A stretch of DNA of 41,965 nucleotides, from IMG/VR virus record IMGVR_UViG_3300023094_000018, positions 1 to 41,965 of that record; one strand, 5' to 3'. Positions 35,861 to 41,965 of the stretch are shown one piece after another. Position 1 is the stretch's first letter. Each line of letters starts with the position of its first letter. This DNA comes from a virus. The position numbers and the translations under genes are program-made. A model generated the notes under the pieces. The model was not told where the DNA came from, searched no databases, and saw nothing but the letters and a program-made list of their open reading frames with translations.

Positions 35861-37270
35861 ATGAGCAATAAATCAGGGGGCTTTGTAAGTCGCGTTAAGG
35901 ATGCGTTTAATTACATATGGAACGCGGCAGAAATGGAGTACACGCCAATGTTTGCAACAGGGCCAGGGATGTTTTACGGCGGGATGGGTATCAACTGGTC
36001 TGTAAACTATTGGCGGGACGGGTACTACGACAATGAAATTGTTTACATGGCATTGCGGGTTTACCTAAAAAAGATTAAGGTTGCGCCAATCATACTAAGC
36101 AAAGTTGTAGACGAAAAAGCTTTAAACAAATACGAGCAGTTTGTATCATCTGCCAAAAATCAAGAGCATAGGTTGCTCACGCTTAAGCATCGCAACAAAG
36201 CACTTAATGAAATTGACAGCCACTCGCTATTAGATTTATTTAACCGTCCCAATGAATACCAAACAAGATCTGAATTATTTGAGGCATGGTTTGGTAATTG
36301 GAAGTTAGCCGGTGACGGTTATTTATGGGGGTATGGGGATCCCGAAATAGGTATAAATAAGGGTAAATTTACTGAATTACATGTTATCCCATCATACATG
36401 TGCCTGCCTGTTTATTCTGGCAACTTCCGAGATCCAATCGCTTATTATGAATTAACATTAGACGGCGAAACTGTTAGAGTTGATAAATCAAAAATATGCC
36501 ATTTGAAGGATTGGAACCCCGCCAGTAACTATCGAGGGCTTTCCCCAACCGAACCTGGTAAGAAAGTGCTAAAGACAGACGGGTACAATAAGACAGCACA
36601 GGCGCGGGCATTTGAGAATGGTGGAAAAGGCTACATGATCAGTTCAGATAGCGAAAAAGAAGACTATGAGTACACCCGTGAGCAAGCGGAGTTGGTTGAC
36701 CAGAAGATCAGGCAAAAACTACAAGGTGCAAACAATTACGGCAACATATTCAGCATAACACGAAAAGTAAAAGTGCAGGCTATTGGTGATAGTGCAGCAG
36801 ATATGAAACTATTGGAAAGCACTAAATACAACCGTGGTGTTATTAGCCAGCTATTCGGTGTTGATGGAATATTGATAGGTGATAAAGAGGGCAGCACGTA
36901 CGCAAACGCTGATGCTGCATATAAAGGGTTGGTGACAAACACCATTATGCCAGATCTGATAGAAGCGCGGGAGCATTTAGCACAATGGTTGCTGCCAATT
37001 TATAAAGGCCAAAACCTGTACCTTGATTTCGACACAACTGTTTATCCCGAATTACAACCTGATCTTAAGTTATTAATGGAGGTTTTTGGCAAACCGTCAC
37101 TATCAGAAGATGAGCGTAGGAATATGTTCAATTTTGATAATTTTGATAATAAGGAATTAGGAGAAGCTATATTAATCCCGTCAGGTTACGAAACATTACA
37201 GTCGGTAGTATCTGGTAGTATAGGGGATGAGATTGATGAAGAAATAAAGAAATATCAAGGTGGATATTAA
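35861..37270 (+). CDS. portal protein (HK97-like)
   Basis: A 469-residue portal with ALRVYLKKIKVAPIILSKV near residue 70, PNEYQTRSELFEAWFGNWKL, and the stem part DGILIGDKEGSTYANADAAY. It forms the dodecamer ring for DNA entry. A TATATTTA at 35840-35847 lies upstream, but no matching -33 element was found. It overlaps the next gene by about 11 bases. Confidence 0.9.
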   Translation: MSNKSGGFVSRVKDAFNYIWNAAEMEYTPMFATGPGMFYGGMGINWSVNYWRDGYYDNEIVYMALRVYLKKIKVAPIILSKVVDEKALNKYEQFVSSAKNQEHRLLTLKHRNKALNEIDSHSLLDLFNRPNEYQTRSELFEAWFGNWKLAGDGYLWGYGDPEIGINKGKFTELHVIPSYMCLPVYSGNFRDPIAYYELTLDGETVRVDKSKICHLKDWNPASNYRGLSPTEPGKKVLKTDGYNKTAQARAFENGGKGYMISSDSEKEDYEYTREQAELVDQKIRQKLQGANNYGNIFSITRKVKVQAIGDSAADMKLLESTKYNRGVISQLFGVDGILIGDKEGSTYANADAAYKGLVTNTIMPDLIEAREHLAQWLLPIYKGQNLYLDFDTTVYPELQPDLKLLMEVFGKPSLSEDERRNMFNFDNFDNKELGEAILIPSGYETLQSVVSGSIGDEIDEEIKKYQGGY

Positions 37271-38042
37271 TAAAGAAAAATATCTATTCGCAAGGCAACA
37301 TGCCAGATGGGAAAAGTTTGCAGCAAAAGTATTTTATAAAGCAATTAAAAAAAGTTCATTGCCTGCAATAAAAAGTTTAAATCCTGAAGATGTAGATAAG
37401 ACAGTTTGGATATATGCTTACAGAGAAGTTTATGCTACAATAGGTGTTTACTTTGCACAGTATGAGTATAAAAGACAAAAAAGCAGGAAGGATGACTTGT
37501 TAGATTTATATAACATATCTTGGCGAAATTCAATGTATTCAGAGGCAAGTAATGCGATGGTTTCATTTGGAGGCGATTTGTCTGACACCACAATTAATGA
37601 AATAAGATCTGCATTATCATATGCTATAAGTCAGGATTATACTAACGATGAAATACGTAGATATTTATTTACTGAATACCTTTTAAACAGAGGATCAAAA
37701 AGGGCTTTAGTGTTGGGTAGAACAGAAACAACCACAGCATCCAGCATTGGCAAGATGCAAGGTGCTCAATCTTATTTTTCAGAAATAGGAGAAGATGAAG
37801 GATATAAAATGTGGATTAGTAGAGCCGATGCAGCAGTTAGGCACAGTCACAGAAACGAAAACGAAACGATAATACCTTTTAATGACAAGTTTATAACAAC
37901 TTTAGGTAACGCAGGCAAATATCCAAGTGATATATCTTTACCACCTGCTGATAGGGCAAATTGTAGATGTACTTTTGTTTTATTATCTAAACGCGGTGCT
38001 GAACGACGCTTTAGAATGGGCACAGGGAAACCCCAAGAATAA
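37260..38042 (+). CDS. Mu F-like head morphogenesis / minor capsid protein
   Basis: A 260-residue protein with a probable GTG start overlapping the portal gene. The C-terminal half holds VLGRTETTTASSIGKMQGAQ, YKMWISRADAAVRHSHRNEN and ADRANCRCTFVL with the CxC pair, all typical of Phage_Mu_F/SPP1 gp7 domains. It likely enters the prohead and helps DNA ejection or portal placement. Confidence 0.85.
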   Translation: MDINKEKYLFARQHARWEKFAAKVFYKAIKKSSLPAIKSLNPEDVDKTVWIYAYREVYATIGVYFAQYEYKRQKSRKDDLLDLYNISWRNSMYSEASNAMVSFGGDLSDTTINEIRSALSYAISQDYTNDEIRRYLFTEYLLNRGSKRALVLGRTETTTASSIGKMQGAQSYFSEIGEDEGYKMWISRADAAVRHSHRNENETIIPFNDKFITTLGNAGKYPSDISLPPADRANCRCTFVLLSKRGAERRFRMGTGKPQE

Positions 38043-38132
38043 GTTTAAAAAAAGTCACGTAGCCTGGAAACGAAGTATTCATTCAAGTAAAGTAAAAAAA
38101 ATGCTGGTATGAAAAATAAGCAAAAACAATAT

Positions 38133-38228
38133 TTACCAGTAAAACCACCAATTAACCCCAAAAAAAACACAGGTTAATATTAAAATACCTAATACCCAAA
38201 GAATAAAAAAATAAAAAACTTTTTTCAT
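38133..38228 (-). CDS. membrane peptide, 31 aa
   Basis: MKKVFYFFILWVLGILILTC then VFFGVNWWFYW: one membrane helix with aromatic C-terminus. It is the last gene of a leftward insert in the head operon. No clear ribosome site; could be chance but the TM character is strong. Confidence 0.4.
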   Translation of the reverse strand: MKKVFYFFILWVLGILILTCVFFGVNWWFYW

Positions 38229-38278
38229 ATAAATGCACTTTTGTTAGCTTACCGAGCGAGGGTATAGGAAGAGGTTTC

Positions 38279-38491
38279 CTAATGGATAGATAAGCAACCC
38301 AAGCTTGCCAAAATAATTAACTTTCTTTTTAGCTTAATAGGGAAACCATCCGTATTGAATTTTATAGTCGGCAATTTATAAGACCTAACCTCATAGCCGA
38401 AATGATTAAGTATATTAAATTCATGGCTGCTTATAAAATTAAGCCGTAATTCTTGCTCATCATAATATTCAACACCTCTAAAAACTATCAT
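38279..38491 (-). CDS. hypothetical protein, 70 aa
   Basis: MIVFRGVEYYDEQELRLNFI starts a soluble alpha/beta protein; its C-terminus is basic and hydrophobic (KLKRKLIILASLGCLSIH). It overlaps the upstream gene by 4 bases. Function unknown. Confidence 0.55.
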   Translation of the reverse strand: MIVFRGVEYYDEQELRLNFISSHEFNILNHFGYEVRSYKLPTIKFNTDGFPIKLKRKLIILASLGCLSIH

Positions 38492-38718
38492 TTCTTATCA
38501 CTTATAGGGTCAAAAATTTTGTTAAGAACTGGTAATTTATCCCACGTTTCAAGTTGTTTAAAATATCCAAACAAAGCAAAGAAATCATTCACTTTATTAT
38601 CACTACATCTGCCTTCACGTATTCTTTTAACCGTTCGCGATGCTGTTGACTGATTAATTATACCAATATGATATTTCTTTTCGCTTGTTATTTTATTAAG
38701 TACTTCTAACCTTGTCAA
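38488..38718 (-). CDS. HTH-like hypothetical protein, 76 aa
   Basis: MTRLEVLNKITSEKKYHIGI then NQSTASRTVKRIREGRCSDN. The 'is.stas.tvkri..g......v..ff.lfGY' run looks like the second half of an HTH repressor. Start overlaps the 3' end of the endonuclease gene by 23 bases. It may regulate the insert. Confidence 0.55.
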   Translation of the reverse strand: MTRLEVLNKITSEKKYHIGIINQSTASRTVKRIREGRCSDNKVNDFFALFGYFKQLETWDKLPVLNKIFDPISDKK

Positions 38719-39415
38719 TGTATTTAAATTTAAAATTGTGAGTTGATTTATATATGCCTCTACAAACTCTTTGTATTGGTTTTTTAGGAATGCCTAATTC
38801 ATTAGATGCAAGATAAGAACTGTTGAACGTGGTAATATAATTATCTTTCATATCGTATTGCTCAACCATAAACCTCGATGATGTTTCGCTTTGCCGTATA
38901 ACTCGTTCTATAGGAATTGTTTTACCCTTGTTAGCGATAGATAGGTTAAGGCAATGCTGTTCTGATTTCTTTATCCCAGTTAACGAAGCTGATTTTTTTA
39001 AACGAGTTTCATCGCTATCTTTTTTCCCTAATTGAGATTTAGATATTGCTTCTTTATGTTTATCAGACAGACTTTTGCCCTTATGTATAAATGAAAATAT
39101 AGCTTTTGTTTCATCGGAGTGTTTCCAGCCACTTGTATTCCCCGCCACTTTACAGGAGTTAAAATACGGATTGAGCATATCGAAATACTTTTGTTCCGCT
39201 TTAATCAAATCATCAACATTACAGCATTCTAATATTTCAAAGATTAAATCACCCTCGCCATGTTTATTAAAGTGTCGTTGTAATATTTTAGCGTGATGGT
39301 TTCCTTTGCGCAAATAATGTAAGTGCAGCAATCTCCGCTTGTTGAAATTAACAGTACTGCCAATATATACCCTTCCGTTAATTAAACTTCTAAACTGATA
39401 TATGCCCGATTTCAT
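38696..39415 (-). CDS. GIY-YIG homing endonuclease with NUMOD3 repeats
   Basis: A 239-residue protein: GIY at 4-6, YIG at 17-19, Arg27-Arg28, and Glu74 (LIKAEQKYFDML), the standard catalytic set. Then three NUMOD3-like DNA-binding repeats (SDETKAIFSFIHKGKSLSDK, SDETRLKKSASLTGIKKSEQ and so on). Such enzymes spread by cutting phages lacking them. It sits on the opposite strand in the head operon between the head-morphogenesis and protease genes. Confidence 0.9.
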   Translation of the reverse strand: MKSGIYQFRSLINGRVYIGSTVNFNKRRLLHLHYLRKGNHHAKILQRHFNKHGEGDLIFEILECCNVDDLIKAEQKYFDMLNPYFNSCKVAGNTSGWKHSDETKAIFSFIHKGKSLSDKHKEAISKSQLGKKDSDETRLKKSASLTGIKKSEQHCLNLSIANKGKTIPIERVIRQSETSSRFMVEQYDMKDNYITTFNSSYLASNELGIPKKPIQRVCRGIYKSTHNFKFKYIDKVRST

Positions 39416-39420
39416 TATTA

Positions 39421-39451
39421 CTAATATAGCATAATTTATTCATAAGTCAAA
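39421..39451 (-). promoter_or_regulatory. leftward promoter for the homing endonuclease
   Basis: Minus strand: TTTG (39451-39448), 19 bases, TATATTAG (39428-39421). The ATG at 39415 is five bases away, giving an almost leaderless message. Confidence 0.65.
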
Positions 39452-39478
39452 TCATTATAATAATTATTTTTACAATCG

Positions 39479-40132
39479 ATGATAGGCATAGCATTTAAAA
39501 ACTTTGAAAGCCCAATTGAGGACTTAGACGAAAAGGGAGTAGTTACCGTTTATGGCAATGCCTTTTTAAATAAAGATAGTGACGGGGATATATCCGCTTA
39601 TGGTTCATTTGATAAAACAATCAAAGAAAACGCAAGCCGAATTAAACACTTTTTAAATCACGATAGCCGCCTATTAATTGGTGTGCCACTTGATTTTAAC
39701 CCTGATGATAAAGGGTTGTTAATGCGCTCTAAATTAAACCTTAATAAGCCTTTAGGCAAGGATGTTTATGAAGATTACAAGTTATATAAAGATAACGGTA
39801 AAACTTTAGAGCATTCAATTGGATATGGGGTTGAAAAAAGGGACGCTAAAAACAAGTCTATAATCACCGAATATAAATTGTGGGAAGTGTCTACGCTAAC
39901 AGCATGGGGAGCTAATCCTTTAACGCCACTTGTAGATATGAAGTCCGCCAATAAAGAAATTGAAATTATGCAATGGCTTGTAAAGATGTATGATTTACCA
40001 TACTCTGATAACCGCCTACAAAGCATTGAAACCATATTAAAATCACTGGAGAAAGAGCCGTTAGAATCTAACACTCCTACTAATCAGCCGATTGATCCAT
40101 ACAAATCACTCTTAAACTTATTAAAAAATTAA
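39479..40132 (+). CDS. prohead protease (HK97-type, peptidase U35)
   Basis: A 217-residue serine protease. The catalytic set is visible: His61 (KHFLNHDSR), Ser113 (TLEHSIGYGV) and Glu136 (YKLWEVSTL). It cleaves the N-terminal delta domain of the major capsid protein during maturation. It lies two bases upstream of the capsid gene, as usual. No strong promoter found before it. Confidence 0.9.
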   Translation: MIGIAFKNFESPIEDLDEKGVVTVYGNAFLNKDSDGDISAYGSFDKTIKENASRIKHFLNHDSRLLIGVPLDFNPDDKGLLMRSKLNLNKPLGKDVYEDYKLYKDNGKTLEHSIGYGVEKRDAKNKSIITEYKLWEVSTLTAWGANPLTPLVDMKSANKEIEIMQWLVKMYDLPYSDNRLQSIETILKSLEKEPLESNTPTNQPIDPYKSLLNLLKN

Positions 40133-40133
40133 A

Positions 40134-41396
40134 ATGGAAATCGAAACTAAAAAGGAAGTAGAAAACCTTATCGCAGAAAAAGCTAAAGGCGCTGCCGAGG
40201 CTTATATCAAAGACCACGGCGCTGATTATGTTAAATCTGCTGAAGCTCAAAAGTTCATCAAAAACATGCTTATTGAAAGCTTTGATGATTTTAAGGTTAA
40301 ACATGCTGATAACGACGTAACCCTTGCGGATTACGTTAATACCATGCAAAAACAATTCGATGAAATGGCTTTGCTGTTGAAAGATACTAAAGCCGCTGTC
40401 AAAGAAACGTTTGAGCAAAGTTTGCAGAAACAATTAACAGGCGTTAAAGCGCAATTGGTTGGCCTGAAAGATACTAAGAAATCTGACTGGATTAACTTGG
40501 AGATCAAAGCCGCTGCAACAATGCTTATTTCAAGCAACTATACAGGTACTTACGCTTTAACTGATTGGGACCCGGGGTTTGCCCGTATCCAACGCCGTCA
40601 ACCGTACTTGCGCCAACTGGTAACAGTACGCCCTACAAGTGGCATGTATGTTGCATGGGCAGAGCAAGCAAACCCAGACGGTACACCAGCCTGGACTGCG
40701 GAAGGCGCGTTGAAATCGCAAATTGATTTTGATATTGTTGAGCGCTCACAAAAAGTTGAGAAACTTACCGCGTTTATCAAGATCTCAAAAGAGATGTTAG
40801 CGGATATTCCTTTCATGAACGCCGAAATTCGTCAAGAGTTGATCGAGTTAATTAACCTGAAACTTGATGCTGATTTATTAAGCGGTTCCGGTACTTCTCC
40901 GGTTATCAAAGGTATCTTAAACTTTGCTATCCCTACATTTGCAGTACCATCAGGCGTTGCATTGTTAACTGCGCCTAACCGTTACGATGTTATTAAAGTA
41001 GCTGTTACGCAAATCATGGTTGCTAACTTCATGCCGGATTACATCATTGTGAATCCTGTTGATGCTGCAAACATGGAGTTGGTGAAGGACACACAAGGTC
41101 GTTACTTATTGCCGCCATTCTCAACTACTAACGGTACAGAGATTGCAGGCGTTAGGGTTGTTGCTAATAACGGTGTACCAGCGGGTACATTCTTAGTTGG
41201 TGACTTCAAACGCGATGTTTTGGCAATGCGTGAAGAGTTAAACATCTCTATCGGTTACGAAAATGATGACTTCACCAAAAACTTAGTTACTGTTTTGGCA
41301 GAACTTCGTGCCGTGAACTACATCAAAACAAACTACTTAAATGCGTTTGTTAAAGGTTCGTTCTCAACCGCGATAACCGCTCTCACCACTGTATAA
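40134..41396 (+). CDS. major capsid protein (HK97 fold)
   Basis: A 420-residue capsid protein. The first about 110 residues are a charged coiled-coil delta domain (AKGAAEAYIKDHGADYVKSA, MQKQFDEMALLLKDTKAAVK) that the protease removes; then the HK97 fold follows with WAEQANPDGTPAWTAEGALK, SQKVEKLTAFIKISKEMLAD and AGVRVVANNGVPAGTFLVGD. It is more GC-rich and evenly coded than the accessory genes, as expected for a highly expressed protein. A terminator follows. Confidence 0.93.
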   Translation: MEIETKKEVENLIAEKAKGAAEAYIKDHGADYVKSAEAQKFIKNMLIESFDDFKVKHADNDVTLADYVNTMQKQFDEMALLLKDTKAAVKETFEQSLQKQLTGVKAQLVGLKDTKKSDWINLEIKAAATMLISSNYTGTYALTDWDPGFARIQRRQPYLRQLVTVRPTSGMYVAWAEQANPDGTPAWTAEGALKSQIDFDIVERSQKVEKLTAFIKISKEMLADIPFMNAEIRQELIELINLKLDADLLSGSGTSPVIKGILNFAIPTFAVPSGVALLTAPNRYDVIKVAVTQIMVANFMPDYIIVNPVDAANMELVKDTQGRYLLPPFSTTNGTEIAGVRVVANNGVPAGTFLVGDFKRDVLAMREELNISIGYENDDFTKNLVTVLAELRAVNYIKTNYLNAFVKGSFSTAITALTTV

Positions 41397-41423
41397 GATC
41401 GGGGTTTAGTTTTCATATCTGGG

Positions 41424-41458
41424 TAGCCCGTTTATTAATTTATTCGGGCTATCTTTTT
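41424..41458 (+). terminator. terminator after the capsid gene
   Basis: TAGCCCG (41424-41430) pairs with CGGGCTA (41445-41451), followed by TCTTTTT. A partial terminator here would let some transcription pass into the head-tail genes and lower their expression relative to the capsid. Confidence 0.8.
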
Positions 41459-41498
41459 GAATATAAAAACTTGTATATTAGCATTAAAAAATAAGACA

Positions 41499-41750
41499 AT
41501 GAAAATTGAAATTATAAAAGAAGTTGCAGGTATGGCAGTCGGCACTAAAAAAGAAGTTGATGATAATACTGCAAAGGATTTAATCAACAACGGTTGGGCT
41601 AAAGATAGCGATGGAAAATACAAAGCTAAATCTGAAAACACCGATGATATATCCGCCTTTTTAAGCAACGCTGGATTAATAGGAGAACAAAACCTTAATA
41701 ACCTGCAAAAAGAAGAAAAGAAAACCCGTCAAACGAAGGAGCAGAAATAA
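41499..41750 (+). CDS. small capsid-adjacent protein, 83 aa
   Basis: From the ATG at 41499: MKIEIIKEVAGMAVGTKKEV then DDNTAKDLINNGWAKDSDGK. The 'vG..kevdd.tAk.Li..GwAk' pattern is that of short SH3-like proteins often encoded between capsid and connector genes. An upstream ATG at 41457 would overlap the terminator tail and is rejected. Its TAA overlaps the connector ATG. Confidence 0.7.
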   Translation: MKIEIIKEVAGMAVGTKKEVDDNTAKDLINNGWAKDSDGKYKAKSENTDDISAFLSNAGLIGEQNLNNLQKEEKKTRQTKEQK

Positions 41751-41965
41751 TGGCAGAGCCTGTAACCCTTGCTGAAGTAAAAAAGTACATCCGAGAGGAT
41801 GAAGATTACGATTATAATGATGATCTGTTATCCTCATTAATTACCGCCGAGCGTATTGCTATGGAGCGGCAATTAGGTATTATCATTATGCAAAGGGAAG
41901 TTACGGAGGCTTATAGAAAGCCGTGCTGCGGTCAATATAACTATTGCGGGTACGCTTTGCAAAAT
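41750..41965 (+). CDS. head-tail connector (gp6-like), 5' part
   Basis: First 72 codons of the connector, ending at the contig edge and continuing at position 133 after the overlap. AAGGAG (41736-41741 region) precedes the ATG. MAEPVTLAEVKKYIREDEDY then LLSSLITAERIAMERQLGII is the usual N-terminal four-helix start of gp6-like connectors. Confidence 0.9.
   Translation, partial: MAEPVTLAEVKKYIREDEDYDYNDDLLSSLITAERIAMERQLGIIIMQREVTEAYRKPCCGQYNYCGYALQN
41833..41965. repeat. right copy of the terminal overlap
   Basis: Matches 1-132 except for one extra A at the left edge. It keeps the connector frame, so this copy is the correct one. Confidence 0.9.

Noticed and set aside
37927-38112. Frame overlapping the end of the Mu F-like gene (ends in KKSHVAWKRSIHSSKVKKML)
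   Set aside because: The C-terminal part looks protein-like and could follow a +1 shift, but no slippery site is visible and the start lies inside the annotated gene.
41454-41481. Promoter between the capsid terminator and the 83-aa gene
   Set aside because: TATATTAG fits a -7 element, but the only TTTG lies 14 bases before it, too close for the usual 18-21.
1-41965. CRISPR array, insertion sequence, integrase, transposase
   Set aside because: No regularly spaced direct repeats of CRISPR type and no recombinase or transposase motifs in any frame inspected.

Overview
This window looks like one complete genome of a small siphovirus that infects a Bacteroidota host, probably a Sphingobacteriaceae-like soil or water bacterium. 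The last 133 bases repeat the first 132 with one base missing near the very start. The sequence is therefore a circle opened inside the head-tail connector gene, and the genome is about 41.8 kb. The host assignment rests on promoters of the Bacteroidota type (TTTG, 18-20 bases, TAnnTTTG), a DUF3127 OB-fold protein, a SprB-like domain in a tail protein, and fibre genes with Bacteroidota-style signal peptides. It is inferred from the sequence, not from a database match.

Layout. The rightward structural block runs from 34.1 kb through the junction to 8.6 kb: terminase small and large subunits, portal, Mu F-like head protein, a leftward insert with a GIY-YIG homing endonuclease, HK97-type prohead protease, major capsid protein, a small capsid-adjacent protein, head-tail connector, head closure, neck protein, tail terminator, tail tube, tail chaperone with a -1 frameshift, tape measure, a large distal tail protein, tRNA-Phe, a second tube-like protein and an Mtd_N-like fibre piece. 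From 13.1 down to 8.6 kb a leftward block carries about 18 tiny genes, many encoding membrane peptides, headed by a ParB-like protein. From 13.2 to 17.8 kb a rightward block holds two signal-peptide-bearing fibre/adhesin genes and a set of small membrane proteins that look like a lysis or envelope cassette; a stand-alone response-regulator receiver domain sits inside it. A leftward RNA ligase and a rightward M15 endolysin with a membrane partner follow.

From 24.05 down to 20.2 kb a second leftward block carries small accessory genes, headed by a ribbon-helix-helix regulator. From 24.1 to 34 kb a rightward block holds DNA metabolism: Dam-like, C5 and N4/N6 DNA methyltransferases, a Sak4-like ATPase, an OB-fold ssDNA-binding protein, VRR-NUC and GIY-YIG nucleases, a DUF4373 replication protein with helically phased repeats inside its gene, and a DnaB-like helicase.

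No integrase, transposase or CRISPR array was found. The most interesting points are the phased AGCAA repeats inside the replication gene (candidate origin), the phage receiver domain among lysis-like genes, the SprB-like domain in the tail, two T-arm-containing tRNA-like elements, near-leaderless promoters, and overlapping divergent promoters with an inverted repeat.
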